A stretch of 64,000 nucleotides of DNA from Actinacidiphila bryophytorum (GTDB lineage Bacteria > Actinomycetota > Actinomycetes > Streptomycetales > Streptomycetaceae). Under the pieces are notes generated by a model. It did no database searches and was not told the DNA's origin. It saw nothing but the letters and a program-made list of their open reading frames with translations. The first letter of the stretch is position 1. Every line of letters begins with the position of its first letter. The position numbers and the translations under genes were made by a program. Positions 22,914 to 32,296 of this stretch are shown one piece after another. Location of the stretch: the NCBI RefSeq assembly GCF_016916835.1, contig NZ_JAFFIX010000003.1:62001-126000 (forward strand), given 5' to 3'.

Positions 22914-24722
22914 ATGCCTCGCCTCTCGCCTCCTGCATCCTCGACCGTCGCCGTACCCGCGGGCGGCCTCCGCCTTCGCCACGGGCTGCCGGCGGCTGTC
23001 GCCGCGCTCCGGGAGGCCAAGAGCGGCCTGCTGGTTCTGGCGCTGGCCGTCGGATCGGGGGCCGGGCTGGGCGCCATCGCGTTCCGGTGGCTGATCCGCA
23101 CGTTCACCGGGGCACTGTCCGGATCAGCCGACTACGCCGGAGCCGGACATGTGGCCAACCCGCATGTGCCGTGGCTGGGGCACTGGTTCGTGCTGCTCGC
23201 GCCGGTGGCCGCGGGGCTGGCGTTCGGGCCGCTGGTGCAGCGCTTCGCGGGTGAGGCGCGCGGTCACGGCGTGCCCGAGGTCATGTACGCGGTCGCCCGG
23301 AAGGGCGGTCGGATCCCGCCGCAGGTCGCGGTGGTCAAGTCGCTGGCCTCCGCGTTGTGCATCGGTGGCGGCGGCTCGGTCGGGCGTGAGGGGCCGATCG
23401 TGCAGATCGGATCCGCGCTCGGATCGACGCTCGGCGGCCTGGTGAGGGTCGCTGAGGACCGTATGCGGGTTCTCGTCGCCTGCGGTGCGGCCGGCGGGAT
23501 CGCGGCGACCTTCAACGCGCCGCTGGCCGGGGTGTTCTTCGCGATGGAGCTGATCCTGCGGGACTTCACGGCCGAGTCGTTCGGCATGGTGGTCCTGGCC
23601 TCGGTCACCGCCAGCGTGATCGGCCGGAGTGCGTTCGGCGACCACCCGTTCCTGCATCCGCCGGCCTTCGCTGTGACGCACCTGTCGGAGTACCTGCTCT
23701 TCGCCCTGCTGGGTGTGCTGGCGGGCGCGGTCGGTGTCGGTTTCACCCGGGTCCTGTATCTGGTCGAGGACGCCTGCGACTGGGCGTGGCGAGGCCCGGA
23801 GTGGGCACGCCCGGCCGCCGGCGGGCTGCTCCTCGGTGTGCTGCTGTTCTTCCTGCCGGAGATGTACGGCGTGGGTTATCCGGTGTTGGAGGGCGCGGTC
23901 GGAGGCGGATACGCCATCGGCTTCCTGGTCGTGCTGGTGGTCGCCAAGATGGCAGCCACCAGCCTGACCATCGGCATCGGCGGCTCCGGGGGCGTCTTCG
24001 CGCCCGCGCTCTTCATCGGCGCCGCCTTCGGGGCCGCCTACGGCGCGTCGGCGCATCACGTGCTGCCCGGAGTCGCGGGGCCGATCGGCGCGTACGGGCT
24101 GATCGGTATGGGTGCGGTCTTCGCGGGCTCGGCACGCGCGCCCATCACCGCGGTGATCATCATGTTCGAACTCACCGGTGAGTACACCATCATCCTGCCG
24201 CTGATGACCGCGATCGTTCTCGCCACCGGGGTGAGCCGGGCGCTGTCCACCGACACCGTGTACACCCTCAAACTCCGCCGCAGGGGAGTCGACCTCGGCG
24301 AGAGGCCTGTCGTCGACGTGCTGGCGGGCATCACCGTGGGGGCGGTCATGGAGCCCGTCCCGTCCCCTCTTGAAGGTTCCCTGCCGCTGGCCGAAGCGGC
24401 AGCCGCACTGGCGCGATCCGCGCACGGCGTCCTGCCGGTGGTCTCGGCGGAGGGTACCTACCTCGGCATCGCCACCGCGCGCAGCGCCGCGGAGACGCTG
24501 GCCGACGGCGCCCACGACAGCGTGCCGGTGGAGTCGATCGTGCAGCTTCCCCGGTCCGTCGGTGCGGAAAGCGCCCTGTCCGCCGCCCTGGCCGACCTGG
24601 TCGGCACCCAAGGCGCGGGGCTGCCCGTTCTCGATGCGGACCACGACCGCCTCGTCGGGTGGATCACCCATCAGTCCGTCCTCGGCGCGATGCACCAGGC
24701 AGCCAACCCCGATGGGGGATGA
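22914..24722 (+). CDS. ClC-family chloride channel/antiporter with CBS domains
   Basis: A 602-aa polytopic protein. ClC signatures in order: GHGVPEV, GREGPIVQIGSALGS, GGSGGVFAPALF, and a helix-R region near ARAPITAVIIMFELTG. The C-terminal 130 residues form a CBS pair (VGAVMEPVPSPL ... VLPVVSAEGTYLGI). In the filter, GSGIP is GHGVP, placing it with the ClC branches of less certain anion selectivity. Ion exchange or anion homeostasis at the membrane is the expected role. It begins right at a MarR-type operator and is the first gene rightward in this part of the island. Confidence 0.92.
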   Translation: MPRLSPPASSTVAVPAGGLRLRHGLPAAVAALREAKSGLLVLALAVGSGAGLGAIAFRWLIRTFTGALSGSADYAGAGHVANPHVPWLGHWFVLLAPVAAGLAFGPLVQRFAGEARGHGVPEVMYAVARKGGRIPPQVAVVKSLASALCIGGGGSVGREGPIVQIGSALGSTLGGLVRVAEDRMRVLVACGAAGGIAATFNAPLAGVFFAMELILRDFTAESFGMVVLASVTASVIGRSAFGDHPFLHPPAFAVTHLSEYLLFALLGVLAGAVGVGFTRVLYLVEDACDWAWRGPEWARPAAGGLLLGVLLFFLPEMYGVGYPVLEGAVGGGYAIGFLVVLVVAKMAATSLTIGIGGSGGVFAPALFIGAAFGAAYGASAHHVLPGVAGPIGAYGLIGMGAVFAGSARAPITAVIIMFELTGEYTIILPLMTAIVLATGVSRALSTDTVYTLKLRRRGVDLGERPVVDVLAGITVGAVMEPVPSPLEGSLPLAEAAAALARSAHGVLPVVSAEGTYLGIATARSAAETLADGAHDSVPVESIVQLPRSVGAESALSAALADLVGTQGAGLPVLDADHDRLVGWITHQSVLGAMHQAANPDGG

Positions 24723-24827
24723 CCGCTCGCGGCTCCGACCCCCGGCTGTCGCGATACGCGCGCATCCGCAGCCGAACGGGGCGACGGCGGCGCCCGTTCG
24801 CCACTTATGACTGATTCATCCGATTGG

Positions 24828-24878
24828 CATTATATATACGACCATATTCGGGTACCCATTGTGCATTGTGCATTGTGC
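24828..24878 (+). promoter_or_regulatory. AT-rich promoter with triple ATTGTGC heptamers
   Basis: CATTATATATACG (24828-24840) is a strikingly AT-rich -10-like patch. Downstream lie three exact tandem copies of ATTGTGC (24858-24878), followed by AAAGG. The array probably overlaps the transcription start of the deacetylase-like gene. The same kind of triple heptamer occurs at 32781-32801, and the 12-mer ATTGTGCAAAGG recurs at 30507-30518. Confidence 0.55.
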
Positions 24879-24937
24879 AAAGGATGGCTCCGGTGATGAC
24901 CGCAGCTGTCGCAGAGCCACGCGGAAGCGGGAACACC

Positions 24938-26170
24938 ATGGGATCCATCACACGGAGGAGTCTGCTCGCCCTCACGGCCGGGGCCGCCGCCGGGACCGCG
25001 GCGGGATGCGCCGGCGGCGGTGAGCCGAAGCCGCACAGTGCGGCGCCACCGGAGGGTCCCACCGACGGCACCACGTCCCGGCCGGGCGGTCGGCTCCTCG
25101 GGGACGGCTCCACCTCCGACACCGGTCCGCAGCCGTTCCAGCCCGTGCCGGAACGGCTGGAGCCGGGTCAGACGCCGCCGCAGTTCGTGATCTTCTCCTG
25201 GGACGGTGCGGGGGAGCTGGACAACGGCCTGTTCGCCCGGTTCCGCAGGCTCGCACATGAGCACGACGCCAAGATGACCTTCTTCCTGTCGGGGCTGTAC
25301 TGCCTGCCCGAGTCGAAGAAGGACCTCTACCGGCCGCCGAACAACCCGGTGGGCGCGTCCGCCATCGGGTACTTCAAGGACGAGCACATCAAGATGACGC
25401 TGGAGCAGGTGCGCGGCGCGTGGCTCGAAGGCCACGAGATCGGCACCCACTTCAACGGCCACTTCTGCGAGGGCTCGGGCAGTGTGGGCAACTGGAGCCC
25501 GGCGGACTGGAAGAGCGAGATCGGCCAAGCCATCGACTTCGTCACCCGGTGGCGGACGAACACCGGCTTCTCCGACGTCGAGCCGCTGCCCTTCGACTAC
25601 GGCAAGGAGCTGATCGGCGGCCGCACTCCGTGCCTGCTCGGCCAGAACCAGTGGCTGCCGACCGCGAGCGCCCTGGGCTTCCGCTACGACGCCAGCTCGC
25701 CGGGCGGGAACCAGGTCTGGCCGTCGAAGAAGATGGGCGTGTGGGACCTGCCGCTGCAGCTGATCCCCTTCCCCGGGCACACCTTCGAGGTGCTGTCCAT
25801 GGACTACAACATGCTGGCCAACCAGTCGCACACGGCGACCAGCAGCGACCCGCGCAACTACCCGTACTGGCGCGAGCAGGCCACGGCGTCGTACATCGCC
25901 GGGTTCGAGCGGGCGTACCAGACCAACCGGGCGCCCTTCTACATCGGCAACCACTTCGAGGAGTGGAACGGCGGGATCTACATGGACGCCGTCGAGAAGA
26001 CGCTGGAACACATCGCCTCACTGGGGGCGAGCGACGTCCGCATGGTGTCCTTCCAGCAGTTCGTCGACTGGCTCGACGCGCAGGACCCCGCGCTACTGGC
26101 CCGACTGCGCACTCTCGACGTCGGCAGCAAGCCCAGCCAGGGATGGCGTGCCTTCACCGGGGCCGTATGA
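24938..26170 (+). CDS. polysaccharide-deacetylase-like Tat lipoprotein
   Basis: A 410-aa exported protein. The N-terminus has a twin-arginine motif, TRRSLLALTAGAAAGTAAG, ending in a lipobox Cys, so it should be exported folded and lipid-anchored. The catalytic domain shows FSWDGA near the start (the NodB Asp region) and HEIGTHFNGH (metal-binding His pair), the marks of family-4 carbohydrate esterases. The substrate is unknown; peptidoglycan or an extracellular polysaccharide is likely. ATG 24938 gives a compact signal peptide; ATG 24884 or 24896 are alternatives closer to the heptamer operator. Confidence 0.75.
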   Translation: MGSITRRSLLALTAGAAAGTAAGCAGGGEPKPHSAAPPEGPTDGTTSRPGGRLLGDGSTSDTGPQPFQPVPERLEPGQTPPQFVIFSWDGAGELDNGLFARFRRLAHEHDAKMTFFLSGLYCLPESKKDLYRPPNNPVGASAIGYFKDEHIKMTLEQVRGAWLEGHEIGTHFNGHFCEGSGSVGNWSPADWKSEIGQAIDFVTRWRTNTGFSDVEPLPFDYGKELIGGRTPCLLGQNQWLPTASALGFRYDASSPGGNQVWPSKKMGVWDLPLQLIPFPGHTFEVLSMDYNMLANQSHTATSSDPRNYPYWREQATASYIAGFERAYQTNRAPFYIGNHFEEWNGGIYMDAVEKTLEHIASLGASDVRMVSFQQFVDWLDAQDPALLARLRTLDVGSKPSQGWRAFTGAV

Positions 26171-26258
26171 CACCCGGCCCCCGGAAGGGCACCCGGCACC
26201 GGGACCGCCACCGCCGCCCCACTGCGCTGCACGGCACCCGGCAGGGTAGAACTGACCC

Positions 26259-26750
26259 ATGGTCGACTTCCCGTCCGGCTCGGAGAACGACGCCGAAGCC
26301 ATGGTCAGCGCGCTGCTGACCGCGTCCCGCCTGCTGGTCGCGGTATCGGCGAGGTCGCTGGCCTCGGTCGAGGACGCGCTGACCCTTCCCCAGTTCCGGA
26401 TGCTGGTGGCGCTCCACACCCGCGGGCCGCTGAGCCTGTCGATGCTGGCCGCCGAACTGGACGTCCAGCCCTCCACGGCCATGCGGATGATCGACCGGCT
26501 CGTCGCCGCCGAGATGGTCACGCGCTCGGCATCGCCCACCGACCGCCGCACCAGCAGTATCTCGCTGACCGCGAAGGGCCGGTCCACCGTCCTGCAAGCC
26601 ACCGAGCGCCGGCGGGCCGAGATCGCCCGCATCGTCGACGCCATGTCACCGACCCAGCGGCACGACCTGATCAAGGCGCTGCGGGCCTTCACCGACGCCG
26701 GCTCGGAGCCCTCCGTACGTTCGGCGCCACCTCACCACCTGGGATGGTGA
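26259..26750 (+). CDS. MarR-family transcriptional regulator (second paralogue)
   Basis: A 163-aa winged-helix protein, clearly homologous to the MarR at 22302: TLPQFRMLVALHTRG, PSTAMRMIDRLVAAEMV, GRSTVLQATERRRAEIARIV and a C-terminal FTDAGSEP. Two close MarR paralogues within 4 kb suggest either duplicated control of the same boxes or divergence to different ones. No dyad like the 22.9 kb pair is seen directly upstream of its ATG. Confidence 0.88.
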   Translation: MVDFPSGSENDAEAMVSALLTASRLLVAVSARSLASVEDALTLPQFRMLVALHTRGPLSLSMLAAELDVQPSTAMRMIDRLVAAEMVTRSASPTDRRTSSISLTAKGRSTVLQATERRRAEIARIVDAMSPTQRHDLIKALRAFTDAGSEPSVRSAPPHHLGW

Positions 26751-27072
26751 CCGCCGCGGTCGGCCCACTGATGTCGAGGGTCGGTGCCGTGGACGCGTCA
26801 CGTGCGCAGCGCTGTTGCTGCCCGGTCGCCAGCCCGAGCGCCGCCAGTACGGAGGCGAGTTGGTCGGCGTGCGACGGCGACATGGTCGCCGGACTCGCCC
26901 CCAGCTCCGTCACCGAATGCCGCAGAGCCGCCAGTTCGCCGAGGAGGGCCGTCGGCAAGCGGCGACTGGGAGGCTCGTCGTCGGTCCCCTTCGACGTGTC
27001 GTCCCGCATCCCCACGGTCCTCCTTCCAGCCGCCGCCCGGGCGGCCCGCTCCGCCCAGCGTCCCCCCTTCAT
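26689..27072 (-). CDS. hypothetical protein, 127 aa
   Basis: A minus-strand frame starting MKGGRWAERAARAAAGRRTV with an Ala/Ser-rich middle (LLGELAALRHSVTELGASPA) and a basic tail. Its last 62 bases overlap the MarR gene. In its favour, a perfect GCAAA-C-TTTGC dyad lies just upstream. No family recognised; it may not be expressed. Confidence 0.35.
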   Translation of the reverse strand: MKGGRWAERAARAAAGRRTVGMRDDTSKGTDDEPPSRRLPTALLGELAALRHSVTELGASPATMSPSHADQLASVLAALGLATGQQQRCARDASTAPTLDISGPTAAVTIPGGEVAPNVRRAPSRRR

Positions 27073-27081
27073 TGAGACTAT

Positions 27082-27092
27082 GCAAACTTTGC
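27082..27092. promoter_or_regulatory. GCAAACTTTGC dyad
   Basis: A perfect 11-bp dyad (GCAAA-C-TTTGC) within an AT-rich patch, 10-20 bases upstream of the minus-strand hypothetical gene. It is the same half-site (GCAA/TTGC) as the MarR-type boxes but in the inverted arrangement, so binding by the same regulators is uncertain. Confidence 0.35.
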
Positions 27093-27497
27093 TTAGGCCA
27101 AAAGTTTCTGCCGTGATCCGTTACCTGTCCGATGCCATCGGCTGGGATGCCGGGTTGGATGCCTCTGCCTTGTGTACGCCCGACGGCGCGGAGTGGACTG
27201 ACCGGGCTGGTCTTCGACCCTCGCGGAGTCCACCCGCGTCCAGGGGAGGAGATATTCCTGGAGGACGGGCGCCCGGTCGCGGACCTGCCGTTGCCGGAGG
27301 GACCTCGCCTACGGCCGGGTCTGCCGAGGCCCATGAGCTCGTTGATCGACCGGTCGTCCACAGCCTCGCCGACGCAGACTCCACGGGCTGGGCAGTCTCG
27401 GAATCAGACATGTTCTCACTGGTCATCGGCGCATCCATGATCGGGAGTTACACCGAACGATTCAGCCCCGGGCGGGTGGTCGCGGGCGGGGCGCGGG
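27093..27497. other. gene-poor stretch
   Basis: About 400 bases before the SulP stop codon. Frames on either strand of around 100 codons exist but show no family similarity and poor codon bias. I see no convincing feature. Confidence 0.4.
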
Positions 27498-29006
27498 TCA
27501 GCGGTTTCCGGTGAGTTCCCCGGTGAGGTTGCCGTGCATTCTGGCGCTGTCCTGGTTGAGGCCGACGATCTCCACGGCTTTGCCGCGTGAGGCGTATTTG
27601 GTGGTGATCGCGTCGAGGGCGGCGACGGAGGATGCGTCCCAGACGTGGGCGTCGGTGAGGTCGATGACGACCTTGCCGGGGTCGCCGGCGTAGTCGAAGC
27701 GGGTGATGAGGTCGTTGGCGGAGGCGAAGAAGAGTTCACCGGTCACGGCGTAGACGACCTCGGTTCCGTCGGGGTCGGTGACCGACGTCACGGCGGTGAC
27801 GCGGGCGACGCGGCGGGCGAAGATCACCATCGCGGTGACGGTGACGGTGCCGACGACGACGCCGATGGACAGGTTGCTGGTGGCGACGACGACGGCGACG
27901 GTCACGGCCATGGCCAGGGTCTCACCGGCCGGCATCCGCTTCAGCGTCGCGGGCTTGATCGAATGCCAGTCGAAGGTGCCGACCGAGACCAGCACCATCA
28001 CGGCCACCAGCGCCGCCATGGGGATGTCGGAGACCACCGGCCCGAGAGCGATGCACAGGATCAGCAGGAAGAACCCGGCCAGGAACGTCGACAGGCGGGT
28101 GCGCGCACCGTTCTTCACGTTGATCATGGTCTGGCCGATCATCGCGCAGCCGCCCATGCCGCCGAAGAACCCGGTGACGATGTTGGCGATGCCCTGGCCG
28201 ATGGACTCGCGGGTCTTGTCGGAGTGGGTGTCGGTGATCTCGTCCACGGGCTTGGCCGTCATCAGCGACTCCATGAGCCCGACCAGCGCCATCGCCAGCG
28301 CGTAGGGCGCGATGACGGTGAGGGTGTGGACGGTGAAGGGCACATCGGGCAGCCCCGGCACGGGCAGCGACGACGGCAGCTTGCCCTTGTCTCCGACCGT
28401 GGGCACCGCGATCCCGGCCGCGACGGTGATCACGGTGAGGACCGCGATCGAGACCAGTGGCGCCGGCACGGCCTTGGTCAGGCGGGGGAAGAACACCATC
28501 ATCGCCAGCCCGGCCACGACCAGCGGATACACGGCCGAGGGCACGTCGTGGAGGTTGGGGATCTGCGCGGTGAACAGCAGGATGCCCAGCGCGTTGACGA
28601 AGCCGACCATCACCGAGCGCGGCACGAACCGCATCAGCTTGGCCACGCCGAGCGAGCCCAGCACGATCTGGAAGATCCCGGCCAGGATCACGGTGGCGAT
28701 CAGGTAGCCCAGGCCGTGCTGGCGGGCGACGGGGGCCACGACCAGGGCGACCGCACCGGTGGAGGCGGAGATCATCGCCGGGCGCCCGCCGGCGAAGGCG
28801 ATGACCATCGCCATCGTGCACGCGGCGAACAGCCCGACCTTCGGGTCGACCCCGGCGATGACGGAGAACGAGATCGCCTCGGGGATCAGTGCCAGACCGA
28901 CGACCAGGCCGGCCAGGACCTCGGTGCGGAAGACCTTCGGGGACAGCCACGCGGGCCGGGGCAGGCCGGGCAGGCGCGCGGACGCGGATGAGGAGGATGG
29001 CTGCAA
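27498..29006 (-). CDS. SulP-family anion transporter with STAS domain
   Basis: A 502-aa membrane protein with 12-14 hydrophobic helices. It begins with the SulP signature GLVVGLALIPEAISFSVIAG and ends in a cytoplasmic STAS domain (VVIDLTDAHVWDASSVAALD). The family moves sulfate, bicarbonate, dicarboxylates or other anions with Na or H; the substrate here cannot be told from sequence. The start is probably TTG 29006, with no strong ribosome binding site. In this island it sits near a ClC channel and two other transporters, suggesting anion homeostasis as a theme. Confidence 0.9.
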   Translation of the reverse strand: MQPSSSSASARLPGLPRPAWLSPKVFRTEVLAGLVVGLALIPEAISFSVIAGVDPKVGLFAACTMAMVIAFAGGRPAMISASTGAVALVVAPVARQHGLGYLIATVILAGIFQIVLGSLGVAKLMRFVPRSVMVGFVNALGILLFTAQIPNLHDVPSAVYPLVVAGLAMMVFFPRLTKAVPAPLVSIAVLTVITVAAGIAVPTVGDKGKLPSSLPVPGLPDVPFTVHTLTVIAPYALAMALVGLMESLMTAKPVDEITDTHSDKTRESIGQGIANIVTGFFGGMGGCAMIGQTMINVKNGARTRLSTFLAGFFLLILCIALGPVVSDIPMAALVAVMVLVSVGTFDWHSIKPATLKRMPAGETLAMAVTVAVVVATSNLSIGVVVGTVTVTAMVIFARRVARVTAVTSVTDPDGTEVVYAVTGELFFASANDLITRFDYAGDPGKVVIDLTDAHVWDASSVAALDAITTKYASRGKAVEIVGLNQDSARMHGNLTGELTGNR

Positions 29007-29314
29007 GACCGGATGACCTGTCGTGCTCGGGCGCAGCCGGTCGGGGCCGCGCGGGCAGGACGCGCAGGGCCGAGGTGGCGGTGCGCGGATCGCCCGTCAG
29101 TGGGCGGAAGTCCGAAAAGCGGCGCCGCGTACGACCCGGCGCCGCGTACGACCCGGCGGCGGGTCCGCTCAGCGCGCCGGTGACGGCGGCCCCGCAGGGA
29201 CGAGAAGGGGCCGGGAGCACGATCGTGGACAGCAGGCACATGCAGATCGGCGAGGTCTCCCGAGGCCTTGGGCGGGTGACGGGCGGGAGGTCGCCCGCCA
29301 TGAGCCCCGTGGGT
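29007..29314. other. intergenic region with a 17-bp tandem duplication
   Basis: No gene is supported in these 308 bases. Two exact adjacent copies of GGCGCCGCGTACGACCC lie at 29121-29137 and 29138-29154. The SulP promoter (minus strand) should lie here. Confidence 0.4.
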
Positions 29315-30487
29315 CTACCGCCCCTGCTCCGGCCGGACGGCTTGCTGCCCGATGAGCCCCGGTCGGTTGCGGTGGCGCAGCAGCAGCATCGCCGCATCGT
29401 CGTGCAGCGGCTCTCCCGAGTGCTGCACCAGGTCGACGCGGAGCGCCTCCAGCGCCAGGTCGGGGTCGGGGGTGCGCAGGAGGTGTGCGTTCTTCTCCAG
29501 CGGATAGAACTCGCCCGCCGTGTTCCTGGTCTCGGTGACGCCGTCGGTGTAGAGCAGCATCTGGTCACCCGGCTCCATCCGTACCGGAAAGGCCACGGGA
29601 GTGTCGGTCGGCCCGGTGCCCAGGCCGAGGGGTACGGAGTACTCCGGCGGCTCAGGGAAGGAGACGTCGCCGTCCGCCGTGACCAGCATGGGCGCCGGGT
29701 GACCGTAGTTCATCACCGTTGCCCCGGTGTCCGGGCGTATCTCGGCGATCAGCGCGGTCACGAACTTCTCGCCGCCCACTGATCGTTCCGCCGTCCGCTG
29801 AAGCCGCTCACCGACGCCCCGCAGGTCCGGCTCGTCGTAGGCGGCTTCCCTGAACGCGCCGAGAATCGCGGCCGCGATCTCCACCGCGGCAAGCCCTTTG
29901 CCCTGGACGTCGCCGATGATCACCCGGACTCCCGCAGGCGAGGCCACGACCTCGTAGAGGTCCCCGCCGATGCGTGCCTCGGCGACCGCGGATGTGTACG
30001 ACACCGCCACCCGCAGATGGCCGGCGCTGCGCGGCACCGGACGCAGCAGCACACGTTGCGCCACCTCGGCGATGGAGCGAACGCTGGCCAGTTCCGCCTC
30101 GCGCCGCTGCCGCGCAACCGCCGCGATCACCGCGGCCACCGTCACGCCGACGACCGACGCGAGGGCGGTGAAGCCGCGTCGCTCCTCGAAGAGTCCGTCG
30201 TAGATGCCCAGCCCGCAGCAGACGGCAACGGCCACGAGCCCCACCAGGGCGGCTCTCCGCCAGCCCCCGGTCAGTCCGGCGAAGGCCGGTCCCAGCGCGG
30301 TCATCGGGAGCAGGCCCACGCTCGATCCGGCCGCGATGTCCGCCACCACCACGACGCCCATGACGACATACGGCAGAGACACCAGAGCCGCCGGCGGGCC
30401 GCCGGCGACCGTGTCGGCCGGGGCCGTCGCGGTCGGAAGGCCCTCGTACAGCCCCGGGCGTTCCAGGGGACCCGCCTCGTGTGGCAC
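29315..30487 (-). CDS. PP2C/SpoIIE-type phosphatase with membrane domain
   Basis: A 390-aa protein: four or more hydrophobic helices (residues about 35-125), a short linker (RQRREAELASVRSIAEVAQ), then a SpoIIE phosphatase domain with GGDLYEV (metal-binding Asp), VIIGDVQGKGLAA, NYGHPAPML and LLYTDGVTETRN. Such enzymes dephosphorylate anti-sigma-factor antagonists. It starts with GTG 30487. A close paralogue with the same architecture and the odd AGEFYPL stretch lies at 43921 in the other half of the island. CCTTTGCACAAT, the complement of the heptamer-type box, lies about 20 bases upstream. Confidence 0.88.
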   Translation of the reverse strand: MPHEAGPLERPGLYEGLPTATAPADTVAGGPPAALVSLPYVVMGVVVVADIAAGSSVGLLPMTALGPAFAGLTGGWRRAALVGLVAVAVCCGLGIYDGLFEERRGFTALASVVGVTVAAVIAAVARQRREAELASVRSIAEVAQRVLLRPVPRSAGHLRVAVSYTSAVAEARIGGDLYEVVASPAGVRVIIGDVQGKGLAAVEIAAAILGAFREAAYDEPDLRGVGERLQRTAERSVGGEKFVTALIAEIRPDTGATVMNYGHPAPMLVTADGDVSFPEPPEYSVPLGLGTGPTDTPVAFPVRMEPGDQMLLYTDGVTETRNTAGEFYPLEKNAHLLRTPDPDLALEALRVDLVQHSGEPLHDDAAMLLLRHRNRPGLIGQQAVRPEQGR

Positions 30488-30506
30488 GTTTGCCCCTGTC
30501 GTTTGG

Positions 30507-30518
30507 ATTGTGCAAAGG
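30507..30518. promoter_or_regulatory. ATTGTGCAAAGG box
   Basis: A 12-base exact match to the end of the heptamer array upstream of the deacetylase-like gene (24872-24883). Here it lies between the divergent PP2C and nitroreductase-like genes. Confidence 0.45.
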
Positions 30519-30599
30519 TCTACTGGAGGACGATCCTCTCACGAGAGGTTACCGAATCGGGTTCCCTGCCCGTAGCCCCCTGGCGAAGGAGGTTCGCCC

Positions 30600-31097
30600 A
30601 TGCCCCCCACGACTAGCGACGATCCACGCCGCAGGCCACCGACCGGCCTGACCCGCATCCTCGCCCGCCTGCCCGTACAGCTGTACAGGGTGGGACTGGG
30701 ACGGTTGCTGGGCAGGCGCATGCTGCTGCTCACCCATACCGGGCGGAATTCCGGACAGCCCCGGCGGGTCGTCGTGGAGGTGGTGGCCTATGACGCGGCG
30801 AACCACTCCTGGACCGTCGCCTCGGGCTACGGCAAGCAAGCGCAGTGGTACCGCAACCTGCGCCATGCGCCCGGCGGCACGGTGCAGGTCGGCAGGCACC
30901 GCCACCACGTGTCCGCCTACTTCCTCGACCCCGAGGAGGGCGCCGAGGTGATGGCCGAGTACGCCCCCAGGCACCCGCGCGCAGCCCGCCTCCTGTGCCG
31001 CTACCTCGGCCTGCCTGCGGACGGCACCGCCGACGCATACCGCGCCGCCGGCCGTCAGATCGCCTTCGTCCGGCTGGTCGCCTTTCCGGGAAGCTGA
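30600..31097 (+). CDS. F420-dependent nitroreductase-family (DDN-like) protein
   Basis: A 165-aa protein of the deazaflavin-dependent nitroreductase family: LLLTHTGRNSGQPRRVVVEV, WTVASGYGKQAQWYRNLRH and a YFLDPEEG segment. These split-barrel enzymes bind coenzyme F420 and reduce quinones or other electrophiles. ATG 30600 is preceded by GAAGGAGG. Its role in the island is unknown; protection from quinone or redox stress is plausible. Confidence 0.88.
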   Translation: MPPTTSDDPRRRPPTGLTRILARLPVQLYRVGLGRLLGRRMLLLTHTGRNSGQPRRVVVEVVAYDAANHSWTVASGYGKQAQWYRNLRHAPGGTVQVGRHRHHVSAYFLDPEEGAEVMAEYAPRHPRAARLLCRYLGLPADGTADAYRAAGRQIAFVRLVAFPGS

Positions 31098-31111
31098 CTT
31101 CCGCACCGGCC

Positions 31112-32296
31112 TCAGCGTCCGGCTCGACCGTGGTGGTCATCGGCACCCTGCCCGGCGTCCGCCGGTTCGGGTGCGCCGCCCATGGCGCGGAGCATGCCGG
31201 CACCGCCGGTGTGCAGGAAGCGCGTCACGAATGCGGCGGCCAGCAGGAGGAAGGCGATGTTGAGGTAGGTGGTGTAGTTCCAGGTCACCCCCTGCGTCGG
31301 GATCTCGGCGTCGGCCTGGTCGGGGATGAGGCCGAGGCCGCCGAAGAGGGATTCGACGACGTATCCGGCGATGACCATGGTCGTGTAGAAGGTGCCGAGC
31401 AGGAAGAGCGTCATCCGGACGCCGTAGTACTTCCGATAGATGTTCAGGATCGGCAGGATCAGCAGGTCGGCGAAAATGAATGCGACCACTCCGCCGAAGC
31501 TGATGCCGCCCTTCCACAGCACGACGGCCAGCGGCACGTTCCCGATCGAGCACACGAATGACAGCATCGCCACCAGCGGCCCGACCAGCGGCCCCCACAC
31601 CTTCGACACCAGCGGGTGGCCCTCGAAGAAGAAGTGCCGCCAGAAGGAATCGGGGACCCACGCGGCGATGGCACCGGCGATGAGCAGCCCCACGACGAGG
31701 TCGCGCAGGATGGCCGCCCATTCCATGACGAATACGCTCGCGACCGCGGTGAACCCCTCGCCGGAACCCAGGCGCCGTACGAAGGAGCTGTTCCCCTGTA
31801 CGGACATGTCCATTGCCGCGTGCCCCTCCATGGCCCCCGACAGCCCCCGTTCGGCCTGCTCCCTGGCCTCGCGCAGCAGAATGTCCCGCAGGAGAAGGCG
31901 GAAGAGCACCGCCAACAGTGCGATCATGACCGGCCCGCCCACGAACTCCGCGGCCGTGAACTGCCACCCCATCAGCAGTGCGAGGATCACACCCAGTTCG
32001 ACGACCAGGTTCGTCGAGGCGATCTCGAACGCCATGGCGGCGGTGAAGTCCGCTCCCTTGCGGAACAGTGAGCGTGCCAGTGCCACGGCGGCGTAGGAGC
32101 AGGACGACGACGCGATGCCGAATGCCGAGGCGGTCGCCAGCGTGCGCGGCCGGTCGTCCCCGAGCATCCGGACGACCGTGGCCCGGCGGACAACTGCCTG
32201 GACGACGGCGGACAAGGTGAATCCCAGGATCAGTGCCCAGGTGATCTCCCAGGTCATCGAGCCGGTGATGGACAGCGCGTGAATGATCGGCTTCAC
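31112..32296 (-). CDS. UPF0718-family permease (YraQ/ArsP-like)
   Basis: A 394-aa membrane protein with two homologous permease halves: FGIASSSCSYAAVALARSLF (the Cys-containing motif) with AAMAFEIASTNLVVELGVI, and later FVCSIGNVPLAVVLWKGGIS with FADLLILPILNIYRKYYG. Relatives include ArsP organoarsenical effluxers and other poorly known efflux permeases. I chose GTG 32296, which has GGAAGG about 8 bases upstream and starts right before the first helix. A start near 32764 would add 156 residues of unlike composition. The C-terminus is rich in Asp/His (ADDHHG). Function otherwise unknown. Confidence 0.78.
   Translation of the reverse strand: MKPIIHALSITGSMTWEITWALILGFTLSAVVQAVVRRATVVRMLGDDRPRTLATASAFGIASSSCSYAAVALARSLFRKGADFTAAMAFEIASTNLVVELGVILALLMGWQFTAAEFVGGPVMIALLAVLFRLLLRDILLREAREQAERGLSGAMEGHAAMDMSVQGNSSFVRRLGSGEGFTAVASVFVMEWAAILRDLVVGLLIAGAIAAWVPDSFWRHFFFEGHPLVSKVWGPLVGPLVAMLSFVCSIGNVPLAVVLWKGGISFGGVVAFIFADLLILPILNIYRKYYGVRMTLFLLGTFYTTMVIAGYVVESLFGGLGLIPDQADAEIPTQGVTWNYTTYLNIAFLLLAAAFVTRFLHTGGAGMLRAMGGAPEPADAGQGADDHHGRAGR

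Noticed and set aside
29240..29290. A MerR-like start MQIGEVSRGLG on the plus strand
   Set aside because: The helix-turn-helix does not continue and the frame runs opposite the PP2C gene.
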